From an uncultured Verrucomicrobiota bacterium (GTDB taxonomy: Bacteria > Verrucomicrobiota > Kiritimatiellia > Kiritimatiellales > Tichowtungiaceae), in assembly GCA_903831085.1 (NCBI GenBank), contig CAIKWE010000020.1:57660-121659 (forward strand): 64,000 nucleotides of DNA, given 5' to 3'. The translations under genes were made by a program, and so were the position numbers. Each line of letters opens with the position of its first letter. The first letter of the stretch is position 1. Under the pieces are notes generated by a model. The model was given only the letters and a program-made list of their open reading frames with translations. It did no database searches and was not told where the DNA came from. Shown here in pieces: positions 52,100-59,626 of this stretch.

Positions 52100-52942
52100 T
52101 TGAAACGCATTTTTCCCATCCGACTTCGATCCCTCCTTCGCCACGACTACGGCGGGCAGGCATGGCAGGCAATCCTTGGAACTGTTTTTCTATTCTGCGC
52201 GGCGGCACGGGCGGCTGAACTTCCGTTTCCGCTGAATGAGCGGCTGGACTACCGCATTTCGTGGAACGGGATTCCGGTGGCATGGTCGGTTGCGACAACG
52301 GGGATGGTTGAAACGAACGGCATGAATTATGTGTCGTTGCGGGTGGAGACGCAGACCTATCCGGTTTTTGACGTTTTCTACCGGGTGAATGATCTGCACG
52401 AATGCCTGCTGGATCCGAAAACACTGCAACCGGTCCGTTTTGAAAAAAACATGAAGGAAGGGCTGTCGCATTATCATGATGTGACCACCTTCGATTATGC
52501 CAAAGGCGCGGCCCGTTTCGAGAATCTGGAAACCGGCACAGTGACCAATGTGCCGATCAGCGCGGATACCCGCGATTATTTGAGTTTCATGTATTTTATG
52601 CGCGGACAGGAACTGAAGCCAAAAACGACCACGACGTATCATGTGCTGGCGGATGACAGGGTGTATGATGTGCTGGTTAATTCGGAGAACATTGAGGATA
52701 TCGGACTGTCGAATTATCCGGATGTTCCGAGTCTGCGAATCGAGCCCGAGGCCGCGTTTAACGGGTTGTTTGTCCGTTCCGGAAAAGCTACCCTCTGGGT
52801 TTCGCGGGATATGAGACGGGTTCTGACTGGCGTAAAGGCCTGGGTTCCGTTTGGACGGATTACGGTGAAGTTGTATGACGTGTCCGGTGAAGGAAACGAT
52901 TTCTGGATCAGGGAGAAACAAAGCGGCCATGGCGAAAATTAA
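52100..52942 (+). CDS. DUF3108 domain exported protein, paralogue 1
   Basis: A 280-residue exported protein if started at the TTG (52100, preceded by GGAAGG); an ATG at 52067 overlapping the deaminase is the alternative. DUF3108 blocks: ERLDYRISWNGIPVAWS, FDVFYRVNDLHECLLDP, PVRFEKNMKEG, TFDYAKGAARF, YLSFMYFMRG and ALWVSRDMRRVLTGVK-like end. The N-terminus includes translated copy 2 of the dispersed repeat (LLRHDYGGQAWQA). Role unknown; often periplasmic. Overlaps its paralogue by 14 bases. Confidence 0.82.
   Translation: MKRIFPIRLRSLLRHDYGGQAWQAILGTVFLFCAAARAAELPFPLNERLDYRISWNGIPVAWSVATTGMVETNGMNYVSLRVETQTYPVFDVFYRVNDLHECLLDPKTLQPVRFEKNMKEGLSHYHDVTTFDYAKGAARFENLETGTVTNVPISADTRDYLSFMYFMRGQELKPKTTTTYHVLADDRVYDVLVNSENIEDIGLSNYPDVPSLRIEPEAAFNGLFVRSGKATLWVSRDMRRVLTGVKAWVPFGRITVKLYDVSGEGNDFWIREKQSGHGEN
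52131..52183. repeat. CTCCTTCG...GGCGGGCAGGCATGG repeat, copy 2
   Basis: CCCTCCTTCGCCACGACTAC then GGCGGGCAGGCATGGCAGGC and AATCCTTGGAACT. Matches copy 1 at 51510-51576 in GCATGGCAGGCAA and CTCCTTCG. It lies inside the 5' end of the first DUF3108 gene and is translated. Confidence 0.75.
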
Positions 52943-53735
52943 AACCGTTGGCACAGTTCTGGGGCTCATTCTTTTGCTGTGCGTTGCCGCGCCGGCGAAA
53001 GAACTGCCGTTTCCGATCGGCGAGGAGCTGATTTATAATATCACCTGGAACGGCCTTCCGATCGCATGGTCAAGAGCTGTGACACAAGTGGACACTTTCG
53101 AGGGACGTCCGGTGCTCGCCATGCGCATCACCGTCAACACCTTTTCGTTTTTTGATCCCATCTGCAAGGTGGACGATTTTTATGAGGGTCTGATTGATCC
53201 GGAGACATTTATGCCGGTTCGGTTTGAGCAGAATCTAAAGCAGCGGAATTACCGGAAGCACGATATCACCACCTTTGATTATCAAACGCTCCAGGCGCAC
53301 TATACTCATGTGGTGAACGGTACGACTAAGGACTACAAAATTGAACCGGCCGGCCGTGATATCCTGAGCTATATGTATTTCATGCGGTCGGTGTCGCTGG
53401 AAGAGGAACAAGAGACCCGTTATCGGGTTATGTCCGGCGAGAAAATTTATGACTTGTTCATCAAGGCGTTTGGAATCGAGCCGATCGATCTGCCGCACTA
53501 TGACCGGGAGATTCCCAGTCTGAAGATCAAGCCCGAAGCCATGTTTGACGGCTTGTTTGTGCGCAAGGGAAAGGCTACGGTATGGATATCCCGCGATCCG
53601 CGGCATCTGCTGACCTATGCCAAAGTGAGCACGCCGTTCGGGCGGGTCAGTTTGACGCTCCATGAGGTGAACGGGCCGGGAAATGATTTCTGGATTACGG
53701 AGAAAATAGACGGCGATGACCAAGAGAAAAAATAA
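52929..53735 (+). CDS. DUF3108 domain exported protein, paralogue 2
   Basis: A 268-residue exported protein with signal peptide (TVGTVLGLILLLCVAAPAKE) and the same DUF3108 pattern as the previous gene: EELIYNITWNGLPIAWS, FDPICKVDDFYEGLIDP, PVRFEQNLKQR, TFDYQTLQAHY, ILSYMYFMR, KATVWISRDPRHLLTYAKV. Tandem duplication, fully diverged at the DNA level. Overlaps kdsB by 20 bases, so it is in the kds operon; a role in envelope biogenesis is plausible, not shown. Confidence 0.85.
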   Translation: MAKIKTVGTVLGLILLLCVAAPAKELPFPIGEELIYNITWNGLPIAWSRAVTQVDTFEGRPVLAMRITVNTFSFFDPICKVDDFYEGLIDPETFMPVRFEQNLKQRNYRKHDITTFDYQTLQAHYTHVVNGTTKDYKIEPAGRDILSYMYFMRSVSLEEEQETRYRVMSGEKIYDLFIKAFGIEPIDLPHYDREIPSLKIKPEAMFDGLFVRKGKATVWISRDPRHLLTYAKVSTPFGRVSLTLHEVNGPGNDFWITEKIDGDDQEKK

Positions 53736-54492
53736 CCGCGTGATCGGCGTGATTCCGGCGCGCTGGGCCTCGACCCGGCTGCCCGGTAAGCCGCTGGCAA
53801 TGATCGCCGGTAAACCGATGATTCAGCGCGTGGCGGAACAGGTGGTAAAGGCCAAGTCGCTGGCTGCGGTTCTGGTTGCCACCGACGACCAGCGCATTGT
53901 CGATGCGGTGGCTTCCTTCAAAATTCCCGGCGTGAAAGCCGTTATGACCCGCGCGGATCATCCGTCGGGCACCGACCGGATCGCTGAAGCCGTTGCGAAC
54001 GAAGATTGCGACGTGCTGATCAATATTCAGGGCGATGAACCGCTGATGGAGCCGGAGTTGATCGACCGCTTGGCCGCTGTAATGACTTCCGGCGACTGGG
54101 ATATGGCCACCGCCGCCGCGCCGATCAAAAAAGAAGCCGATTTAAAAAATCCGGCGGTCGTCAAAGCCGTTTTCGCCCGCGACGGACAGGCGCTATATTT
54201 TTCCCGCTCCGTCATTCCGCACATCCGCGACGCCGGAACCGATGCGACCGGCGCGCACTGGCGGCACATCGGAATTTACGCCTACCGCCGCGACTATCTG
54301 TTGAAACTGGTGGCGGAGCCGCCGTGCCAGCTGGAGAATCTGGAAAAGCTTGAACAGCTCCGCGCGCTCTATATCGGCTGCCGCATGAACGTCTTGCAGG
54401 TAGATGACATCGGCATCGGTGTCGACACGCCGGAAGATATTTTGAAGGTTGAGGCCATCCTCGCTTCAGAGTGCATTGGAACGCAGGACTGA
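53716..54492 (+). CDS. kdsB: 3-deoxy-manno-octulosonate cytidylyltransferase
   Basis: Activates Kdo with CTP for lipid A glycosylation; 258 residues. Nucleotidyltransferase block GVIPARWASTRLPGKPLAMI, VATDDQRIVDAV, DHPSGTDRIAEA, NIQGDEPLMEPELI and IGVDTPEDILKVE all match KdsB. It overlaps the DUF3108 gene by 20 bases. kdsA is 1.1 kb downstream, after a three-gene insert. Confidence 0.96.
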   Translation: MTKRKNNRVIGVIPARWASTRLPGKPLAMIAGKPMIQRVAEQVVKAKSLAAVLVATDDQRIVDAVASFKIPGVKAVMTRADHPSGTDRIAEAVANEDCDVLINIQGDEPLMEPELIDRLAAVMTSGDWDMATAAAPIKKEADLKNPAVVKAVFARDGQALYFSRSVIPHIRDAGTDATGAHWRHIGIYAYRRDYLLKLVAEPPCQLENLEKLEQLRALYIGCRMNVLQVDDIGIGVDTPEDILKVEAILASECIGTQD

Positions 54493-54514
54493 TCCTTTTG
54501 TACGGGGAAATAAA

Positions 54515-54949
54515 ATGAAAAGGTATATTTTTGTTTTTTTATGTGCCGCTTTACTGTTGGGAACTGTTTCAAAAGCACGGGGCGGGAGTCTTATGGACGG
54601 CGAGTTTATGTTTAGAAAATGGTCTGCGGATCACTTAGCTGAGGCGGAAGCTATTGTCACGTCGCAAACGGTTGCTGGAATGATTCTGACTGGCCAGCAG
54701 AAATTTGAAGATGCACCAACCTCCACAGACTATAAGGAACTATACTTGGTTGTTCGGGTAAGGGCTTTGTCTAATCAGACTGTTTGGGGAGAACTGACAT
54801 GTACAATAGATCGAAGAGCTTCTCTCGTCGTTCCGGTTACTCCTGTCGGTAAAGGCGAAGGGTGGGCATATTTTATCTTGAATTATCGAGGAGCAATCAT
54901 TGACCAACCGACGGTTGATATTAGTTGGAAACGCATTTACGCGAAGTAA
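54515..54949 (+). CDS. Small exported protein of unknown function
   Basis: A 144-residue protein with signal peptide MKRYIFVFLCAALLLGTVSK and a strand-rich body (ELYLVVRVRALSNQTVWGEL). Not recognised. GGGGAAA precedes the ATG. It begins a three-gene stretch that separates kdsB from kdsA and looks AT-richer than the surrounding operon. Confidence 0.65.
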   Translation: MKRYIFVFLCAALLLGTVSKARGGSLMDGEFMFRKWSADHLAEAEAIVTSQTVAGMILTGQQKFEDAPTSTDYKELYLVVRVRALSNQTVWGELTCTIDRRASLVVPVTPVGKGEGWAYFILNYRGAIIDQPTVDISWKRIYAK

Positions 54950-54987
54950 TCGGAAAAAGGGGACGATCCGTAATTTAGTAATTTTGG

Positions 54988-55005
54988 TTTCCAAGGTTTG
55001 GAAAA
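54988..55005. repeat. Dispersed palindrome between the exported protein and DUF4160 genes
   Basis: TTTCCAA GGT TTGGAAAA, perfect 7/8-base arms. It lies about 40 bases after the exported-protein stop. Confidence 0.85.
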
Positions 55006-55085
55006 TCCTCTGAATCTGAGTGCCTTTTGTAGCAGGAATATGAAACAACTGAGCGAGTTTTGAGTCGAAAGGTTATTAACTAGCA

Positions 55086-55352
55086 ATGCCAACCATCAGC
55101 ATGTTCTACGGGATTATTGTCCGGATGTACTGCGATAAGGCAGAGCATAATCCGCCACATTTTCATGCCTACTATCAGGAACATAAGGCGACTATAAACA
55201 TAAAGACCGGTGAGATTCAGACCGGGAAGCTTCCGGCAAAGCAGGCGAAGCTGGTTTTGGCGTGGGCGGCAATTCATCAGGATGAACTGCTGGCCGACTG
55301 GGAACTCGCAACCAATGGAAACCTGCCGTTTAAAATTGAGCCGTTGAAATAA
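55086..55352 (+). CDS. DUF4160 domain protein
   Basis: An 88-residue protein matching DUF4160: PTISMFYGIIVRMYCDKAEH, NPPHFHAYY and the C-terminal LPAKQAKLVLAWAAIHQDEL with WELA. Such proteins are often encoded directly before a DUF2442 protein, as here (1 base gap), and the pair is scattered through genomes like a small mobile module. Function unproven. Confidence 0.88.
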   Translation: MPTISMFYGIIVRMYCDKAEHNPPHFHAYYQEHKATINIKTGEIQTGKLPAKQAKLVLAWAAIHQDELLADWELATNGNLPFKIEPLK

Positions 55353-55353
55353 G

Positions 55354-55647
55354 ATGAATCCGATTGTCCAGAATGCGATAGCGCGGCCTGATTATCAGGT
55401 TGAGCTTTTGTTTGATAATGGCGAGAAGAGGCTGTTTGATATGATGCCTTATCTGGACTTCGGGGTTTTTGCGGAGCTGAAAGACCGGAAACTTTTTGAA
55501 ACAGTCCGTGTAAGTTTTGATTCGGTTGAGTGGGATAACGGTGCGGATTTGTGTCCGGAAGTGCTTTATGAAAAAAGCCGTCCGGCGGAGCAGGCAATGA
55601 TTGCGGCGGAAGAGCCGGAAATTTACGGGAGAAAATGGCATGACTAA
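55354..55647 (+). CDS. DUF2442 domain protein
   Basis: A 97-residue protein of the DUF2442 type: IARPDYQVELLFDNGEKRLFD, MMPYLDFGVFAELKDRKLF and VEWDNGADLCPEVLYEKS. Partner of the DUF4160 gene one base upstream. Its last 8 bases overlap the kdsA start, so the pair is translationally embedded in the LPS operon. Function unproven; a toxin-antitoxin role has no direct support here. Confidence 0.88.
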   Translation: MNPIVQNAIARPDYQVELLFDNGEKRLFDMMPYLDFGVFAELKDRKLFETVRVSFDSVEWDNGADLCPEVLYEKSRPAEQAMIAAEEPEIYGRKWHD

Positions 55648-56455
55648 AGTGGTGAATGTGAACGGGGTGAAGTTCGGCGGGAATAATCCGCTGGCGCTGA
55701 TTGCGGGGCCGTGCGTGATTGAGAGCCGTGCGCTGTGCATGGATATGGCGAAGCGGTTGGTAGCCATGTCGAAGAAGATGAACGTACCGCTGATTTTCAA
55801 GGCGTCGTACGACAAGGCGAACCGGACGTCGATCAATTCCTACCGCGGGCCGGGCATTGCCAAAGGGCTGGAAATTCTGGCCGAGATCAAGGCGAAGTAT
55901 AACGTACCGATTTTGACCGACATCCACAGCGAGCAGGAAATTCATCTGGCCGCGCAGGTGGTGGATATTATTCAGATTCCGGCGTTTCTCTGCCGTCAGA
56001 CCGATATCGTTGTGGCGGCGGGCGAGAGCGGTAAGACGGTGAATGTGAAGAAGGGTCAGTTTCTCGCGCCGTGGGACATGAAGAACGTGATCAAAAAGCT
56101 GGAAGAGACCGGCAATACGAAGATTCTGCTGACGGAGCGCGGCGTTTCCTTCGGCTACAACACGCTGGTGGCGGATATGCGCAGTTTGCTGATTATGCGC
56201 GAACTGGGTTATCCGGTGATTTTTGACGCGACGCACAGCGTTCAGTCGCCGGGCGGGCAGGGTGAGTCGTCGGGCGGCGACGGCAAGTATGCGCCTTATC
56301 TGGCGAAGGCGGCCGTAGCGGTCGGCGTGGACGGAATTTTCCTTGAGACGAATGTGGATCCGTCCAAGGCGCTGTCGGACAAGGCAAACGCGATGCCGTT
56401 TTCTGAAGTTCCCAAACTTTGGAAAAAACTGAATGCGATTAATGAGGTGAAGTGA
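55640..56455 (+). CDS. kdsA: 3-deoxy-8-phosphooctulonate synthase
   Basis: Condenses arabinose-5-phosphate with PEP to Kdo-8-phosphate; 271 residues. Blocks LIAGPCVIESR, FKASYDKANRTS, PILTDIHSEQEI, VDIIQIPAFLCRQTD, VTQRG-like LTERGVSFGYNT and FDATHSVQSPGG. The Cys of AGPC is the metal ligand of the metal-dependent type. Start ATG 55640 is inside the DUF2442 stop region. Palindrome copy at 56409-56428 is translated VPKLWKK. Confidence 0.96.
   Translation: MTKVVNVNGVKFGGNNPLALIAGPCVIESRALCMDMAKRLVAMSKKMNVPLIFKASYDKANRTSINSYRGPGIAKGLEILAEIKAKYNVPILTDIHSEQEIHLAAQVVDIIQIPAFLCRQTDIVVAAGESGKTVNVKKGQFLAPWDMKNVIKKLEETGNTKILLTERGVSFGYNTLVADMRSLLIMRELGYPVIFDATHSVQSPGGQGESSGGDGKYAPYLAKAAVAVGVDGIFLETNVDPSKALSDKANAMPFSEVPKLWKKLNAINEVK
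56409..56428. repeat. Palindrome near-copy inside kdsA
   Basis: TTCCCAA ACT TTGGAAAA; translated VPKLWKK near the C-terminus. A second copy follows at 56461-56479 across the gene boundary. Confidence 0.65.
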
Positions 56456-57339
56456 TGATCTTTTCCAAACACTGGAAACTTTTTGCGGCAGTCTGCGTAT
56501 TGTCGGCTGCGGCCTGGGCTCAACAGGCTTCGCAGCAGGATTTGAATATGGAGGTCAAGGGCTTCCGTGTGCCGGAATATGACGGGAAGGGCGTGATGAC
56601 CTCTCAGCTGTTCGGAGATCACGCCGTGATGCAAGGCGGCGGCGAGGTGAAGATCGACGGAATGCGCATCGAGTTCTACAAGGAAGGCAAAACTGTGGTG
56701 ACGGTGACCTCTCCATACTGTTTTTATAATCAGAAAACCCGCGAAGCGCATTCTGACGCGCCGGTGGCCGCCGACATGGAACGGATGAAGATGACTGGCC
56801 GCGGATTTCTCCTCATTTCGAGCAACAGCACCGTTCGGGTGTTCGATGACACCAGAGTGAGGATTAAGGATGCGGCAAAAGCGATGGCGGGAGAAACCGC
56901 CGGAATCGTTGCGACTAATGGAGTCGTTGTGACCAATGCGGAGACCGTGATCACCTCGAAGGAGCTGTTTCTTGACTATAAAGCCCGCAAGGCCCGGTTT
57001 GAGAAAAATGTGCATGTGCAGGATCCGAAAATGGAAATGTTCTGTGACGAGTTGGAAGTACAGACGGGACAAGACAATCAAATTAACTGGATCGGTGCAT
57101 CCAACGGCGTTAGAATCTTGAGCGGAGGGAGGGAGGCTCTAGCCGGTAACGCGACCTATGACGTTAAAACCGACGAAATTGTGATGCACGATAATCCAAG
57201 GATCATTGAAGGGAAGAATATGCTCATGGGTGAACAGATACGTTTCTGGAGGAACAGTAAACGCATGGTGTGCGAACCGTCGGCCCGCATGGTGGTTTAC
57301 TCGGAAAAAAAGTTTAACGCCGATATTTTCAGGAAATAA
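56452..57339 (+). CDS. lptA: LptC/LptA-like fused LPS transport protein
   Basis: Periplasmic LPS-bridge protein of 295 residues that appears to join two OstA-type beta-jellyroll modules. Residues about 30-130 look LptC-like (EVKGFRVPEYDGKGVMTSQL ... IDGMRIEFYKEGK ... SDAPV), residues about 165-285 LptA-like (ELFLDYKARKARFEKNVHV ... REALAGNATYDVKTDEIVM). Signal peptide: KLFAAVCVLSAAAWAQ. It overlaps kdsA by 4 bases and is followed by lptB. No separate lptC is nearby. The start codons lie in a palindrome copy (MIFSKHWK). Confidence 0.8.
   Translation: MMIFSKHWKLFAAVCVLSAAAWAQQASQQDLNMEVKGFRVPEYDGKGVMTSQLFGDHAVMQGGGEVKIDGMRIEFYKEGKTVVTVTSPYCFYNQKTREAHSDAPVAADMERMKMTGRGFLLISSNSTVRVFDDTRVRIKDAAKAMAGETAGIVATNGVVVTNAETVITSKELFLDYKARKARFEKNVHVQDPKMEMFCDELEVQTGQDNQINWIGASNGVRILSGGREALAGNATYDVKTDEIVMHDNPRIIEGKNMLMGEQIRFWRNSKRMVCEPSARMVVYSEKKFNADIFRK
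56461..56479. repeat. Palindrome copy at the start of the LptA/C gene
   Basis: TTTTCCAA ACA CTGGAAAC; lies within codons 3-9 and sets the n-region of the signal peptide (FSKHWKL). Confidence 0.75.
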
Positions 57340-57340
57340 A

Positions 57341-58072
57341 ATGGAAGAGACCTATTTAGTCCGGACGGAAAAACTGGTTAAGAGCTACCGCGGGCGCACC
57401 GTGGTGAACGAGGTGGATGTGAATGTCCGCCCCGGCGAGATCGTTGGTCTGCTCGGCCCGAACGGCGCGGGCAAGACGACAACATTCTATATGGTGACTG
57501 GACTGATTCACCCGACGGCCGGGCAGGTCTGGTTCAAAGACCGTAATGTTTCCAACGTTCCCATGTATAAGCGCGCCCGGATGGGACTGGGTTATCTTTC
57601 GCAGGAACCTTCGATTTTCCGCAAGCTGACGGTGCAGGAAAACGTGATGGCGATTCTCGAAACTCTGCCGATTTCGGGTCGCGAGCGCCGCGAGCGGCTG
57701 GAGTTTCTGCTGAATGAACTGAAGATCGCTCATTTGTCGAAACAGCGCGCCTATACCCTTTCCGGCGGCGAACGCCGCCGGCTGGAAATCACCCGCGCGC
57801 TGGTGACCAACCCGTCGTTGATCCTGCTCGACGAGCCGTTCAGCGGCGTGGATCCGCTGGCGGTTTATGAGGTGCAGGAGATCATTAAAGATCTGCGCGC
57901 GAAAGGACTCGGTGTGCTGATTACTGACCACAACGTGCGCGAAACGCTGGCAGTGGTGGACCGGGCGTATCTGATGTGTGAAGGAAAAGTGCTGCGCGAG
58001 GGAGCCAGTTCATTTTTGGTTAACGATGAGATGAGCCGCGAACTCTATCTGGGTCCGCGGTTCAGTATGTAA
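57341..58072 (+). CDS. lptB: LPS export ABC transporter ATPase
   Basis: ABC ATPase of 243 residues. Walker [21 protein letters not shown], signature [12 protein letters not shown], Walker [14 protein letters not shown] and switch His in [10 protein letters not shown], all LptB-like. A single base separates it from lptA. Membrane partners LptF/LptG are not in the window. Confidence 0.96.
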   Translation: MEETYLVRTEKLVKSYRGRTVVNEVDVNVRPGEIVGLLGPNGAGKTTTFYMVTGLIHPTAGQVWFKDRNVSNVPMYKRARMGLGYLSQEPSIFRKLTVQENVMAILETLPISGRERRERLEFLLNELKIAHLSKQRAYTLSGGERRRLEITRALVTNPSLILLDEPFSGVDPLAVYEVQEIIKDLRAKGLGVLITDHNVRETLAVVDRAYLMCEGKVLREGASSFLVNDEMSRELYLGPRFSM

Positions 58073-58087
58073 CGAAAGGAGAAGCTC

Positions 58088-58393
58088 ATGCAGGTGCATA
58101 TCACAGGACGGCATGTGGAGATATCGGATGGGATCCGCGAGCATATCTATGACAAAGTTGAGAGGACTCTGATTGATTGCCCGCACGTCGAAGACGTGCG
58201 CATCGTGCTGGAATTACAAAAGCTGCTCCATTCAGTCGAAGTCCTGGTGCAGGGTAAAAACATTCATGTGGAAGGCAAGGCGTCCTCCGAAAACATGTAC
58301 ACCTCGATTGACGAGGCTCTTGAAAAGGCGGAACGTCAGTTGCGCAAACTGAACGAGAAGGTGAAGGATCACCACCACCATCCAGGGCATTAA
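58088..58393 (+). CDS. hpf: Ribosome hibernation promoting factor (short HPF/YfiA)
   Basis: Binds the 30S subunit and silences ribosomes in stationary phase. 101 residues, short form: MQVHITGRHVEISDGIREHI, the basic/His tail HHHHPGH, and EALEKAERQLRKLNEKVKDH. AAAGGAG precedes the ATG. Same order as the lptA-lptB-rpoN-hpf-ptsN clusters of Proteobacteria, but rpoN is missing here. Confidence 0.94.
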   Translation: MQVHITGRHVEISDGIREHIYDKVERTLIDCPHVEDVRIVLELQKLLHSVEVLVQGKNIHVEGKASSENMYTSIDEALEKAERQLRKLNEKVKDHHHHPGH

Positions 58394-58408
58394 ACGGAAA
58401 CTTTTGCT

Positions 58409-59344
58409 GTGGCGATTACGCTGAAGGAACTGCTGGATAACGGGGCCGAACGCCTTTCGCTCGAACTGGTGTGGGGCGAGGGGCGTCTCGACCGGCCGAT
58501 CGAGGAGAAGGCGATCAACCGGCCCGGTCTCGCGCTGACCGGCTTTTTTCAGTATTTCGCCCAGCGCCGACTGCAGGTGTTCGGTCTGGCGGAATTCACC
58601 TATCTGAAAAGTCTGAGTACGGAAGATCGCGCGGTTCGTCTGCGCGAAATGTTTGAAAAAAATGTTCCGGCCGTGATCATTTCCCGCAACCGCAATCCGC
58701 TTCCGGAACTGCGGGCGTTGGCTGAGGAATACGGAACACCGCTGTTCCGCACCGCGATGATCACCAGCCACTTTGTCAATGAATGCACGCTGTTGCTGGA
58801 GGAATTAACCGCGCCGCACGACCGGATTCAGGGCACCATGCTTGAAATCATGGGTATCGGTGTGCTGCTTCAGGGGCAGGCGGGAATCGGTAAAAGTGAA
58901 ACCGCGCTTTCGCTGATCGGACGCGGTTACAGTCTGGTGGCCGACGATGTGACCGAGATGGTGCGCACAGGCGGACGTGTAATGGCTTTTGCCCATGAAC
59001 TGACGCGTTACCATATGGAAATCCGCGGCGTAGGCATTGTGCATGTTCCCAGTCTTTTCGGAGTGTCGGCCATTCGGCGTGACGCCATGCTCGACATGGT
59101 GGTCAATCTGCACCCCTACAAGAATGATGCGGACGAAGAGCGTACCGGTCTTGAGCCTACCGAAATTGAAATTTTGGGCGTCAAGTTTCCCTACTTTTCC
59201 CTGCCGGTCAGTTCCGGACGTGATATGGCAAATATTGTTGAAGCGGTGGCTTTAAACTATAAACTCAAACTGCTTGGACATGATGCGGCCAAAGAACTGG
59301 ATGAAAAACTGATCGGAAACTTTCTGCGCAAGGCGGCGAAATAA
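58409..59344 (+). CDS. hprK: HPr kinase/phosphorylase
   Basis: Phosphorylates and dephosphorylates HPr on Ser, sensing ATP, PPi and sugar phosphates; 311 residues. P-loop GQAGIGKSETALSLIGRGY with VADDV, and the HprK signature in YHMEIRGVGIVHVPSLFG. GTG start at 58409. Its stop overlaps the ptsH start by one base. Regulation of carbon metabolism or of the PTS is expected. Confidence 0.95.
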   Translation: MAITLKELLDNGAERLSLELVWGEGRLDRPIEEKAINRPGLALTGFFQYFAQRRLQVFGLAEFTYLKSLSTEDRAVRLREMFEKNVPAVIISRNRNPLPELRALAEEYGTPLFRTAMITSHFVNECTLLLEELTAPHDRIQGTMLEIMGIGVLLQGQAGIGKSETALSLIGRGYSLVADDVTEMVRTGGRVMAFAHELTRYHMEIRGVGIVHVPSLFGVSAIRRDAMLDMVVNLHPYKNDADEERTGLEPTEIEILGVKFPYFSLPVSSGRDMANIVEAVALNYKLKLLGHDAAKELDEKLIGNFLRKAAK

Positions 59345-59625
59345 TGGCGGAAGAAAAAGTCATCTTATGTGAGATCGAAGTGCTCAATAAATACGGCATT
59401 CATGCACGGCCTGCCGCGCTGCTGGTCAAGACCGCCGGTAAATTTGCGTGCGATATTTTTATCGGAAAAAAGGGCGAGGAAGTCTCCGCCAAGAGCATCA
59501 TGGGGCTGCTGACGATCGAAGGATATCAGGGCGCGAAGCTCCGTGTGCGCATTGTCGGCAGAGACGCCGAAGAGGCTTTGGCTGAAATAACAGAACTCTT
59601 TGAGAAAAAATTCTTCGAGGAGTAA
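59344..59625 (+). CDS. ptsH: Phosphocarrier protein HPr
   Basis: 93-residue phosphocarrier. His active site in NKYGIHARPAALLVKTAGKF and the regulatory Ser, the HprK target, in GEEVSAKSIMGLLTIEG. Start overlaps hprK. No sugar-specific EII is in the window, so a regulatory role is likely along with any uptake role. Confidence 0.96.
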   Translation: MAEEKVILCEIEVLNKYGIHARPAALLVKTAGKFACDIFIGKKGEEVSAKSIMGLLTIEGYQGAKLRVRIVGRDAEEALAEITELFEKKFFEE

Positions 59626-59626
59626 C

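Noticed and set aside
55086..55647. DUF4160/DUF2442 as a defined toxin-antitoxin system
   Set aside because: Only the gene-pair arrangement supports it; no toxin fold or antitoxin DNA-binding domain is recognisable.
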